Positions 1-7,921 of a DNA stretch of 38,385 bases are shown one piece after another (the stretch's first letter is position 1; each line of letters starts with the position of its first letter). The stretch is from Peptococcaceae bacterium. GTDB lineage: Bacteria > Bacillota > Peptococcia > DRI-13. Below the pieces are notes generated by a model. That model saw only the letters and a list, made by a program, of their open reading frames with translations. It ran no database searches and was not told where the DNA came from. The stretch spans positions 1 through 38,385 of the forward strand of contig JAIHAN010000008.1 of NCBI GenBank assembly GCA_020054815.1. The letters are read 5' to 3'. A program made the position numbers and the translations under genes.

Positions 1-129
1 TGCGAGCAGTTGATCCAAGTCTATTTTGACACGGCAACCCAGCGTTTTTCAAGGCTTATTGATAAATTCTGGCCACATTCTTTGGAACTTAGGTTATGGA
101 ATTGGAAAAATTATCCTGAAACTGCATAA
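1..129 (+). CDS. C-terminal tail of a possible transposase (partial, left edge)
   Basis: An open frame enters from the left edge and ends at a TAA at 127-129, giving 43 residues that end in WNWKNYPETA. The composition (aromatic-rich, basic, with a FDTATQRFSRLIDKFWP stretch) looks like the C-terminus of an IS4-superfamily DDE transposase, but this is recognition from memory and no catalytic motif lies in the visible part. A definite broken transposase occurs at 3426-3990 on the same strand and lacks its own C-terminus, so the two could be pieces of copies of the same element flanking the TRAP genes. Alternative: the tail of an unrelated gene upstream of the window. Confidence 0.4.
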   Translation, partial: CEQLIQVYFDTATQRFSRLIDKFWPHSLELRLWNWKNYPETA

Positions 130-174
130 CTACTGTTTGGTACATGAAAATAATTTATTAAGGAGGAGTCAACA

Positions 175-1191
175 TTGAAAAAGTATTTTAAATCAATGGT
201 TTTGATTCTGTTATGTGTATCCTTGTTTTTGCTTACGTCTGCATGCGGGCAGTCTGAAAGTAAACCTGGTGTTTCAGACAAAAAGGATTGGCCTAAGGGT
301 ATTTCAATTTCATCAGCGCCGCTGGGAGGAACCTTCCACGTGTATGCTACAGCCTGGGCTAGTATAATTAACAAGAATCTGGGTATTGCGACTAATGTAG
401 AAGCAACCGCTGGTCCAATTGCTAATATTCAACTAGTCAATAATGGTCAGTCAGATGTTGGTTTAGTCACAATGGGTCCAGCATATGAAGCATACAATGG
501 AATTGGCTGGACAGATCAAAAGCATCAAAACATAAGAACTATTTTCCCAATGTATGTTAGTTATTTACACTGGTTTGTAGCACCTAATACAAATATAAAA
601 ACGGTCGCTGACTTTGAAGGTAAGGTTGTAGGTACTGGAGCAAGGGGAGGAACGCCTGATTATTATACAGTAAAAATATTAGATGATTTAGGTATAAAAG
701 CCTCCCGTATTATTAATAGCTCCTTTAGTGAGTATGCCAATTTAATGGCAGATAAAACTATACATGCTTTCGGTGTCTTTGCCCCCACAGGTCATCCAAC
801 TGGGGCAGAAGTTATAAGAACTCAAAACGCTAAAGTGATGGGCTTAGGAGAAAAGTCGAAGGAACTTGCTAAAAAATACGGGATTACAAGTGGAATTATG
901 AAAGCCAAAAGTTACGAAGGACAGACCGAGGATATAGAAACTCTAACTATTTACAGCGCTTTCGCTGTGAATAAAAACCTTCCTGACAGCTTAGTTTACG
1001 AATTAGTAAAAACTACTTTTGAACAAAAAACCGAATTGCAAAAAGCAGTAATACAGGCCGCTGAACTAAATTTAGATATAGTACCGGATTCGATAACTGC
1101 TGTCCCTTTACATCCGGGAGCAATAAAATACTATGAAGAAAAAGGTGTTAAGCTTCCAAAATCCGCATATCCCCCAGAATATTCGAAGTAA
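175..1191 (+). CDS. TRAP transporter solute-binding lipoprotein, TAXI family
   Basis: Encodes 338 residues, the usual length for TAXI-type TRAP receptors. It starts with a lipoprotein signal peptide: basic MKKYFK, a hydrophobic core, and lipobox LTSAC with the acylated Cys at residue 24. The mature protein should be tethered outside the membrane and deliver a small carboxylate or amino acid-like ligand to the permease encoded next. The family is recognised from the SISSAPLGGTFHVYATAWA region, the AGPIANIQLVNNGQSDVGLV region and a C-terminus with LHPGAIKYYEEKG. The start is TTG at 175, six bases after a strong AAGGAGGAG. The gene is AT-rich compared with genes after 4 kb. The ligand cannot be told from sequence; many TAXI receptors take glutamate or other dicarboxylates. 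Confidence 0.9.
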   Translation: MKKYFKSMVLILLCVSLFLLTSACGQSESKPGVSDKKDWPKGISISSAPLGGTFHVYATAWASIINKNLGIATNVEATAGPIANIQLVNNGQSDVGLVTMGPAYEAYNGIGWTDQKHQNIRTIFPMYVSYLHWFVAPNTNIKTVADFEGKVVGTGARGGTPDYYTVKILDDLGIKASRIINSSFSEYANLMADKTIHAFGVFAPTGHPTGAEVIRTQNAKVMGLGEKSKELAKKYGITSGIMKAKSYEGQTEDIETLTIYSAFAVNKNLPDSLVYELVKTTFEQKTELQKAVIQAAELNLDIVPDSITAVPLHPGAIKYYEEKGVKLPKSAYPPEYSK

Positions 1192-1250
1192 GGAAAGACT
1201 ATAGTATAAATCCATATTAACCGTTCCACTACTTGTGATTTAAAGATTTG

Positions 1251-1325
1251 TTATAAGAGCTCTTTGTTTATGTTTAAGTGCAACATTTGTAAATAAAGCC
1301 ATAATAAACAAAGAGTTCTTTATAA
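1251..1325 (+). promoter_or_regulatory. Imperfect palindrome between TAXI receptor and permease genes
   Basis: The arms at 1251-1271 and 1304-1325 are nearly perfect inverted repeats (about 20 pairs, one bulge and one mismatch) around a loop of roughly 30 bases. There is no uridine tract directly after the right arm. It lies in the 170-base gap between the two cistrons, where a stem-loop would protect the upstream mRNA or partly terminate transcription, so that receptor is made in excess of permease. That role is inferred. Confidence 0.6.
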
Positions 1326-1361
1326 CTTAATTGGATTGATTAGCACAAGAGAGGTGAAAAA

Positions 1362-3296
1362 ATGGATACTAATAAGGATATGAATTTAGATGACTTTGAA
1401 AGACAACAAAGACAGCTTAGTGGTTTTAATGCAAAGGTAGTGTTTTTGATAGGGCTTACTTTTGGAATTTTTCAAATAATTGTACTTTCTGTATATCCAA
1501 TAGATCCTTGGGTTTTTAGAGCCCTTCACTTTGCAGGGGCTGGGGCTATTGGCTTTTTAACATATTCTGCAATTAAGGGCAAATCAACGTCAAGACCTAC
1601 AATTATTGACTTTGTAATGGCTTCATTACTACTAGCCTCAAGTATCTATATAACGGTTAACTATGTTGAAATGCTTGACAGGGTTGGCGTTGCTCCTACC
1701 TCATGGGACTTGTTTTTTGGAGCTGTAGCAATATTGTGTTTGCTTGAAATAACTAGAAGGACGACAGGATGGGCACTACCGATATTAGCAGTATTTTTTT
1801 TAGGTTATACTTATTTCGGGAAAATCTTTCCCGGAGAACTTTGGCATCGTGGATATAGTCTTGAGAGGATTATAAGCTATATGTTCAGTATGGACGGAAT
1901 TTATAATATACCTTTGGGTGTCTCAGCTAACTATGTATTTATATTTATATTGTTTGGTGCATTTCTTGAAGTAACAGGAAGTGGGAAATTTTTCATTGAC
2001 TTATCTTATTCAATTGCAGGTCGTTTCCGTGGAGGACCGGCAAAAGTGGCTGTTATTTCTAGCGCAATGATGGGTTCAATAAACGGGAGTGCTGTTGCGA
2101 ATGTTGCAAGTACCGGAGCCTTTACAATACCTTTGATGAAAAAAGTGGGGTATAAGGCACAATTTGCCGGTGCCGTTGAAGCTGTAGCTTCAACTGGAGG
2201 ACAAATACTGCCTCCGGTGATGGGGGCCGGTGCGTTCATAATGGCAGATATTACAGGTATTAGCTATTCAACCATAATTATTGCTGCAATGGTACCAGCA
2301 TTACTATATTTCCTAGCTGTTATATTTATGGTTGATTTTGAAGCTGGAAAGCTTGGTCTGGTAGGATTACCAAAAAGCGAGCTGCCTGATACACTGAAAG
2401 TTCTTAAAGAGCGTGGTTATTTGCTTATACCTTTAATAGTAATGCTTTTATCATTACTTGTCTTACAAAACTCACCAGTTCGTGCTGCTATATTATCAAT
2501 TGGATCCCTGATTGTATTAAGTTGGTTTACAAAAAGCGAAAAAATATTCCTAAAACAATTCTTTGAGGCAGTTAGTAATGCTATGAAAGGAATGGCATCA
2601 ATTGCCGCTACTACTGCCTGTGCTGGTATTATAGTCGGTGTTTTTTCTCTGACAGGATTAGGAGCAAAAATTGCATCTTTTGTAATCGCTATATCTGGGG
2701 GTAATGTGGCGGTAGCATTATTTCTAGTTATGATGCTTTGTCTTTTATTAGGCATGGGACTACCTACTGTTGCCGCATACGCACTAGCGGCAAGTACAGT
2801 CGCACCAGCGCTAGTAGACCTAGGAGTACCGTTACTAGCCACCCATCTCTTTATTTTTTACTTTGCCTGTATATCTACTATTACACCGCCAGTATGTTTA
2901 TCTGCATTTGCTGGAGCCGCAATTGCGAAAGCTGATCCTATGGAAGTAGGTTGGCAGGCATTAAAACTTGGAAGCACGTCGTTTATTATTCCTTTTATGT
3001 TTATGATTGACAGTACTTTATTACTACATGGTGATGTGGCGACCATTATTATTGACATAACCAGTGCAATTATTGGAATTATAGCACTGTCCGCTGGAGT
3101 GAGCGGGTTTTTGGCTAATAAAATCAGTGCACTAGAACGCAGCCTTTTTATAATAGCGGCCCTTTTGTTAATGACTCCGCAAATAACAATATCTATTCCA
3201 GGGTTTATACTGTTTTGTATTCTTTGCTACTTAAATCTGAAAAAATATAACTTCAAAACAGGAGTTATGCAGTTGATGGAAATAAATAGAAAATGA
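1362..3296 (+). CDS. TRAP transporter fused permease (small plus large subunit)
   Basis: Encodes 644 residues, the size of the fused 4TM/12TM permeases that pair with TAXI receptors. The N-terminal third carries about five hydrophobic segments corresponding to the small (DctQ-like) part. The large (DctM-like) part follows, with conserved glycine-rich loops such as SSAMMGSINGSAVANVASTG and ASTGGQILPPVMGAGAFIM at about residues 225-290, and a second set with GMGLPTVAAYALAA and TPPVCLSAFAGAAIAKADP at about 465-530. It uses an ion gradient to import the ligand captured by the upstream lipoprotein. The start is ATG after AGAGGTG. No clear terminator follows; the next feature is a transposase remnant. 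Confidence 0.92.
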   Translation: MDTNKDMNLDDFERQQRQLSGFNAKVVFLIGLTFGIFQIIVLSVYPIDPWVFRALHFAGAGAIGFLTYSAIKGKSTSRPTIIDFVMASLLLASSIYITVNYVEMLDRVGVAPTSWDLFFGAVAILCLLEITRRTTGWALPILAVFFLGYTYFGKIFPGELWHRGYSLERIISYMFSMDGIYNIPLGVSANYVFIFILFGAFLEVTGSGKFFIDLSYSIAGRFRGGPAKVAVISSAMMGSINGSAVANVASTGAFTIPLMKKVGYKAQFAGAVEAVASTGGQILPPVMGAGAFIMADITGISYSTIIIAAMVPALLYFLAVIFMVDFEAGKLGLVGLPKSELPDTLKVLKERGYLLIPLIVMLLSLLVLQNSPVRAAILSIGSLIVLSWFTKSEKIFLKQFFEAVSNAMKGMASIAATTACAGIIVGVFSLTGLGAKIASFVIAISGGNVAVALFLVMMLCLLLGMGLPTVAAYALAASTVAPALVDLGVPLLATHLFIFYFACISTITPPVCLSAFAGAAIAKADPMEVGWQALKLGSTSFIIPFMFMIDSTLLLHGDVATIIIDITSAIIGIIALSAGVSGFLANKISALERSLFIIAALLLMTPQITISIPGFILFCILCYLNLKKYNFKTGVMQLMEINRK

Positions 3297-3425
3297 AAAA
3301 ACTCCAAAAATATTTTTAAAAAGATCATAATTTTCGACAAAAAAGGCCTTGAGATTTTTGGAAAGCCCTCATAATTGCAAAGGACGGTACTTTTTACCAT
3401 CACACTGGCGATATGGGTGATATTG

Positions 3426-3990
3426 ATGAGCAAGCTTTGTAAAGCTACTTTCGAGAAAAAAGATCACGGGCGAGGTGCCGGAATTCCGGTACTCAAGACA
3501 ATCTGGGATTTGTTTGATCTTAAGCATCCTCACGGAAAAAAATCCCCTTTCTCTGCTGGCTCTTTGACAGTTCTGAAAAACGCCATGTCTGGTGCATGAA
3601 CCTTGTATCGACCCTTGCCGTTTTAAAAAATGGTCTGGAATATCCCATGTTATGGCGCTTTTGGGTTAAAACCGACCGGGAAAATGAAAAACAGACTAAG
3701 CTTGACCTGGCCAGAGAGATGCTCTCGGAAATACGTCGACTGAACAATGCCAGACTCTGGGTCGCCATGGATCGCTGGTTTCTGTGTAAAAAGTTCCTAT
3801 TCTGGCTTATAGCTCAGGGCTTTGATTGGGTTACCAAGGCCAAAAGCAATACGATTCTGTATCGGAAAATCTATGACCCTGTGTCACGTAAAGGACAATA
3901 CATCAAGCTTAACCCGAAACATTTGCTAAAAGAAGTAGCTTTTTACCCATAGCTGTTATTGCGGCAACTTATGAGAGACCCTTCTTTGCT
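3426..3990 (+). pseudogene. Broken DDE transposase (IS4-superfamily-like)
   Basis: The N-terminal piece begins at ATG 3426 (MSKLCKATFEKK...GAGIPVLKTIWDLFDL), then jumps directly to HPHGKK, so about 100 residues of the first catalytic region appear deleted. At a run of seven A near 3536-3542 the frame slips. After it the frame reads KKIPFLCWLFD, then RHVWCMNLVSTLAVL, then NARLWVAMDRWFLCKKF and AQGFDWVTKAKSNTILYRK, which is the second catalytic-Asp region of this family. The frame breaks again near LLKEV at about 3940, and all C-terminal sequence is missing. No intact inverted terminal repeats were identified. The right end abuts M20 peptidase sequence at about 3995, suggesting that insertion removed the front of that gene. 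Not functional. Confidence 0.85.
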
Positions 3991-3995
3991 ACGCA

Positions 3996-4829
3996 ACCTG
4001 GGAGTCGTGTATCTGGGAAAACTCTTTTAAAGATGAGAACGGTCATCCCGTTATTCGCCTGGGTAATAAGGGTATGCTCTATGTGGAAATGAGGGTAAAA
4101 GCCGCCGCTACAGACTACCATTCCCGTTTTGCTCCCGTTATTCCCAATGCGGCGTGGAGACTTGTTTGGGCCATTTCCACACTCAAAGGTGCAAATGAAA
4201 AAATACTCATTGAAGGATTTTATGATAAGGTTAGGTCTATTCCTGAAGAAGAATATGGTGCTTTAAAAGACCTGGCAGCCCAGGAAGACAAAATAAGAAA
4301 GCGGGCCCAGATAAAGGAATTATTAAACGGGGTAACAGGAATAGACTTTGCCAATCAACTTTTTAATGCGCCTACCTGTACCATTTGCGGGATAGAATCG
4401 GGATATACCAAAGAAGGCCAAAAGACAGTACTTCCCTCTACAGCCATGGCTAAGATTGATTTTCGCCTGACCGTGGACCAGGATCCTGAGGAAATTCTTC
4501 AATTGCTAAGAAAACATCTGGATAAGCACGGGTTCCAGGATGTAGAAATACATACCTTGAGTACTGCCAAACCGGCCAAGACTCCTATTACTTCACCGTT
4601 TGTTAAGGTTGTCTTGGAGGCAGGAGCTTTAGTCTATGACAAACCTTTTGTCATTGAACCAAGTTCCGCCGGGACCGGTCCCCGCTATGTTTTCAGTAGC
4701 TGGACCGATATGCCTATTGCCTCTATAGGCCCAGGATATGCAGGTTCTCTTAATCACGCACCTGATGAGAATATTGTCCTGGAAGACTACCGGCAAGCCT
4801 TGAAAGGTAGCAAACCAAACTCCTGCTGA
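3996..4829 (+). pseudogene. M20-family metallopeptidase, N-terminally truncated
   Basis: Similarity starts in frame at about CIWENSFKDENGHPVIRLG just upstream of the ATG at 4074 and runs to a normal-looking C-terminal APDENIVLEDYRQALK near 4803. The visible parts are the dimerisation (lid) domain, from KGMLYVEMRV, and the C-terminal half of the catalytic domain, with the late histidine region LNHAPDE. The N-terminal catalytic portion with the HxD and Glu-Glu metal ligands is missing and replaced by transposase wreckage. At about 4803-4812 the frame runs into a second M20 fragment and ends at TGA 4829 by reading out of frame. In the intact ancestor it was probably a peptidase or carboxypeptidase linked to the nearby transporter. 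Not expected to be active. Confidence 0.85.
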
Positions 4830-5184
4830 GATCTTTGAAAAGTTAGTAAGTTTTATCCGAAAGTTAGGATATGACAATGTTGATATAGAGCTTAAAGGAT
4901 GTGTAGAACCATCTAAAACTCCAGTCGATACGCCTTACCTCCCCCTTATAGAAGAAGCCACCCGGGAAACATATGGGGAATACATTCTCTATCCCAGTCG
5001 CCCCTCTACAGCTCCGGATTACTTATGGACCAATGTTTTGGGCTTACCCGCCATACAAGTACGCTGGGGGGATGCGGACTCGGGGAATCATGCGCCCAAT
5101 GAACATTTGGCCATTGAAACGTACTTGAAAGGAATTGAGTTAACAAGTCGTGTAATACGCGTTATTGGGGAAAAAGATCTTTAA
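4810..5184 (+). pseudogene. C-terminal half of a second M20 peptidase paralogue
   Basis: An open frame without a start reads ANQTPAEIFEKLVSFIRKLG and ends at TAA 5182-5184. It aligns by eye with the second half of the preceding fragment: TPAEIFEKL against DPEEILQLL, SKTPVDTPY against AKTPITSPF, and NHAPNEHLAIETYLKG against NHAPDENIVLEDYRQA. It is therefore the back end of a neighbouring paralogue, not a continuation of the same gene. A deletion between two tandem M20 genes, from the very end of the first to the middle of the second, explains the arrangement. Confidence 0.8.
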
Positions 5185-5192
5185 CCTAATAG

Positions 5193-5300
5193 TGTGACAG
5201 CTGGGTGATTCCCGGAGATATTGAACACCAGGCTGAAATTATAGAAGATTCAGTAGTTGTAGAAGTTTTCTCTCCCGTTAGGGAAGATTATCTGCCATAA
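5193..5300 (+). pseudogene. C-terminal remnant of a cupin-domain protein
   Basis: The frame [19 protein letters not shown], followed by a stretch ending [10 protein letters not shown] and TAA at 5298-5300, has no start; a TAG stands at 5190-5192. WVIPGDIEH followed by a Val-rich strand and FSPxREDYL is the typical end of small single-domain cupins, where the final His is a metal ligand. Only about 35 residues of an expected roughly 110 remain. It sits immediately after the M20 fragment and before a strong terminator, so it was probably the last gene of the decayed transport/peptidase operon. Confidence 0.65.
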
Positions 5301-5309
5301 AATAAAAAA

Positions 5310-5348
5310 CAATACACCCGGTTCAAGATGCCGGGTGTATTGCTTTGA
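5310..5348. terminator. Bidirectional intrinsic terminator
   Basis: A perfect 12-bp stem (5310-5321 with 5331-5342) with a 9-base loop lies between the converging cupin remnant and the yqeB-like gene. A-rich sequence on the left gives a U-tract on the minus strand, and TTTGATT gives a weaker one on the plus strand. Confidence 0.85.
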
Positions 5349-6152
5349 TTATAGTTTTTTGCTCTGCCTGAGATGGAGAATGGCTTCCAAAACCCCTCCA
5401 CCGATGGCCCGGGCTTTATCGGAAATAGTGTAGCAGTATTCCTTTTTGCCCCGGGGGTCTATATCACCGATTTTCATGCCCTGTTTTACGTGGGCCCCCT
5501 GGGCAATAATGCCGCGTACGATACCCGTAATAGGCGCCAGTACTGGGCTGCCGTGGACTTCCCCTATGATCTGGTCCTTTTCTACGGAGGAGCCGATCTC
5601 TACCAGCCCCTGAAATACTCCTGTCCCAGGAGCCCTGATAATACGTTCTACCGTGAAGCCTCCGATATCTCCGGGAATGCCGGTATCCGGTAAAGCTTCA
5701 CCCTGGTAGATAACTCTTCCCAGATCATGGCCCCGGCTTGTTTCGATGACGGCATCCACATCCTTACCTGCAGCGAAACCCGGTCCCACACCGATGACAA
5801 TGGGGGCCTGTCCTCTGTAGGTACCTAAATTACGCTTGGCGATAATGGCATCCACCAGGGCCAGGGGATGAAGCTGTGGGATATGTTGCCCGGAAGGGTC
5901 AATTAAAACAGGAATAAATCCTTCCGCCATTTTTTGCATGGCTTCATCAGGTGTGGAAACAAGGAGGGCCGTTACGCCCTCAATGGTTGTTTCCCCATCA
6001 TAGACGGCCTGGGCAAAGGCTACCGTGCGGCGGATTACAGTAGGTTGGGGTATTTCGAGGATGACAACGGAAAAACCGCTCTGAAATAGGCGATGAGCAA
6101 TTCCTGTGGCTAAATCACCACCCCCACGGATGATAACGGGTTGAGATGACAA
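5349..6152 (-). CDS. yqeB: Selenium-dependent molybdenum hydroxylase system protein, YqeB (EF2563) family
   Basis: Encodes 267 residues. The N-terminus has a glycine-rich nucleotide-binding-like start (VIIRGGGDLATGIAHRL). The middle has the family block VIGVGPGFAAGKDVDAVIET and GDIGGFTVERIIRAPGTG. The C-terminal half contains a lipoyl/biotinyl-like segment (SPVLAPITGIVRGIIAQG) and ends with KIGDIDPRG, followed by the A-I-G-G-G-V-L-E-A block. Family members accompany selenium-dependent molybdenum hydroxylases such as xanthine dehydrogenase or purine hydroxylase and are thought to help cofactor maturation; no hydroxylase gene lies in this window, so its partner must be elsewhere. The start is TTG at 6150-6152 with a weak AAAGG about ten bases upstream. 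A TATAAT matches at 6191-6196 on the minus strand without a convincing -35. It is one of few intact genes in a decayed stretch. Confidence 0.85.
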   Translation of the reverse strand: MSSQPVIIRGGGDLATGIAHRLFQSGFSVVILEIPQPTVIRRTVAFAQAVYDGETTIEGVTALLVSTPDEAMQKMAEGFIPVLIDPSGQHIPQLHPLALVDAIIAKRNLGTYRGQAPIVIGVGPGFAAGKDVDAVIETSRGHDLGRVIYQGEALPDTGIPGDIGGFTVERIIRAPGTGVFQGLVEIGSSVEKDQIIGEVHGSPVLAPITGIVRGIIAQGAHVKQGMKIGDIDPRGKKEYCYTISDKARAIGGGVLEAILHLRQSKKL

Positions 6153-6251
6153 ATTGTATCAGCCTTTCTTTATATAAAATTTCTGTTTCTATTATACCTG
6201 TTTCGTATGGCTGTTTGGCAGATTTAACGGAAGGGCGGAGTATGGTTTTTA

Positions 6252-6440
6252 ATGGTCCGCAGATATACAAGTTATTTCATAATCTATGTCTTTGTGGGGT
6301 TTAAAGAGGTAGGCGAACTTTCCCGGGCAGGGCGTCTTTTTACCGTCTTTTTAATTTTTTCCAGTGTGGGTACAGTGGGCTTATAGTTTTGGCAGTCTAA
6401 TTATTTTTGTCCTAATTTTCCGTTTTACCTATTGCTTAGA
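6252..6440 (+). pseudogene. Remnant of a potassium ion channel gene
   Basis: From ATG 6252 the frame reads MVRRYTSYFIIYV, which looks like the cytoplasmic end and first membrane helix. It is fused directly to VGFKEVGELSRAGRLFTVFL and SSVGTVG, which is the pore exit and second helix of two-helix (Ion_trans_2 type) channels. The pore helix and part of the selectivity filter are deleted. At about 6379 the frame shifts by one base and then continues AYSFGSLIIFVLIF, as expected after GTV in this family. A TrkA-N regulatory domain would normally follow; instead sequence runs into the end of the minus-strand HD-GYP gene. Not functional. The small size makes identification moderately sure. Confidence 0.65.
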
Positions 6441-7723
6441 ATATAACTATTTCTTTGTACTTGACTTGATAAAGAGGTCCACCGGTCGTCAATCAGGCCC
6501 CGGTTTTCAAAAAGGATGTCGGCTATTTCTCCATCTAAGGCACCGCCCCTTACCTGGTTATAAATGATCCTCTCTATCTCTCCCCAGGTGAGAGAGCTGC
6601 GATACGGGCGTTCTTCCCGTAACGCTGTGAATATATCCGCCACGGCCACGATCCTGGCTTTTGTATCCAGTTCGTGTGCCCCTTTGTGGAAGGGATATCC
6701 TTGCCCGTCAAGTCGTTCATGGTGATAGGCTGCCCACTCGGCTACAGGAAATGAGGGGAAAAGAGGCTTTAACCACCAGTATGTATAGTATGTATGTTGT
6801 TTCATGATGCTGAATTCTGCCGCAGTTAACGAACCGGGCTTTTGGATGATTTCCTCGGGAACTGACAATTTCCCGATATCATGGAGTAAGCCTGCCAGGT
6901 TAAGCAAGAACACTTCATCTTTGGGGAGCCCTGCCTGTTCCGCCAGGGAACGGGCGATGAGAGCTACACCCTGGGAATGCCTGTGGGTAAAAGGACTCTT
7001 GGCGTCAACGACTCTCGCATAAAGCCTGGCCATGTGTGAAAGGTCTTCCGGTTTGATACTCCGGCGGTTTTCAGGCAATTCATCAAGGAGACGCTGGGAG
7101 ACCCAGGAAGAAGTTAGGTCCATCCAGAGGCTTTCTACCTTTGTCAGATCAGCTACAACAGCCACCAGGTCGGGATCGAAAAGGGAACCCGCGTATTTTT
7201 GCAGTTGTTTAATAATATCATTGGACTGCTGTAAAATAAAAATCTTGTCATTAATCAAAACATCAACACGGTCGGCGACATAGATGATACGGCTGGGCAG
7301 AGGGATCTGGGTCCCGTAACGCCCGGAGGGATTATTTCCGGCCCAGGTGTCATGATGGGAGAGGACAATATCAGCAGCTTTATCCAGAAAAGGAATACCG
7401 GAAAGGAATTCGTAACCTTTTTGACAATGTTCCCAGGGACTTTGGACCTCAAACTGATGAAGGCTTCTTTTTTCGTTCCAGGTAACAGCACCTACATCAT
7501 GGATAATTGCGGCTGTGAACAAATTGAAAAGATCCTGTTCTTTAAGACCTGCAGCTTTACCAATGTATAATGATAGTAGGGCTACACGTTGGTGGTGTTG
7601 CAGCAATCCTTGCGATGAAAAATCAAGACTGCGGGAAAGGTGTACCAGGGAACTGGCCAGGTTAATTTCCAGTGAATGGGCAAATTCCTCCTTCTTGCTG
7701 TATAGAGATGTACAGGTTTCCAT
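6425..7723 (-). CDS. Tandem HD / HD-GYP domain phosphohydrolase-like protein
   Basis: Encodes about 432 residues with two HD domains. The first (about residues 35-190) keeps an HD pair in AAIIHDVGA and a second pair in LSHHDTWAGNN, but the GYP loop is degenerate (SGRYGTQIPLPSRIIYVADR). The second (about 240-405) is a canonical HD-GYP: HSQGVALIAR, LLHDIGKLSVPEEIIQKPG, H in MKQHT, YHHERLDGQGYPFHKGAHE, then RIVAVADIFTAL. HD-GYP domains hydrolyse cyclic di-GMP or related dinucleotides using a bi- or trinuclear metal site. The ATG at 7721-7723 is chosen because AGGGGGG lies seven bases upstream; a longer frame with nine extra residues lacks a good site. There are no membrane segments, so it is cytoplasmic. 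It is probably transcribed separately from the upstream coiled-coil gene because a terminator intervenes. Confidence 0.88.
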   Translation of the reverse strand: METCTSLYSKKEEFAHSLEINLASSLVHLSRSLDFSSQGLLQHHQRVALLSLYIGKAAGLKEQDLFNLFTAAIIHDVGAVTWNEKRSLHQFEVQSPWEHCQKGYEFLSGIPFLDKAADIVLSHHDTWAGNNPSGRYGTQIPLPSRIIYVADRVDVLINDKIFILQQSNDIIKQLQKYAGSLFDPDLVAVVADLTKVESLWMDLTSSWVSQRLLDELPENRRSIKPEDLSHMARLYARVVDAKSPFTHRHSQGVALIARSLAEQAGLPKDEVFLLNLAGLLHDIGKLSVPEEIIQKPGSLTAAEFSIMKQHTYYTYWWLKPLFPSFPVAEWAAYHHERLDGQGYPFHKGAHELDTKARIVAVADIFTALREERPYRSSLTWGEIERIIYNQVRGGALDGEIADILFENRGLIDDRWTSLSSQVQRNSYILSNR

Positions 7724-7885
7724 AAGAATCCCCCCTGCAACAAAGATCATGTTTCCTAGTATCTAATAAGCATCCTGCAAAAGTTTTAGCATGCTGAGAA
7801 GAATAATACCAGGAATTACTATTCGACATGAGGATACTTATCCCTTTTTAGAAATGTTGAAAAATCAATAATTAAGAAGAATCAT

Positions 7886-7921
7886 GCAAAAAATAACCCC
7901 CCTTGTTTTGAAGAGGGGTTA
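7886..7921 (-). terminator. Intrinsic terminator of the coiled-coil gene
   Basis: The stem AACCCC with GGGGTT (7895-7900 with 7915-7920), extended inward past one mismatch, overlaps the stop codon. On the minus strand it is followed by ATTTTTTG. Confidence 0.75.

Noticed and set aside
3303-3362. 9-bp inverted repeat TCCAAAAAT / ATTTTTGGA as an insertion sequence end
   Set aside because: Both arms are on the same side of the transposase and AT-rich; no matching end was found on the right.
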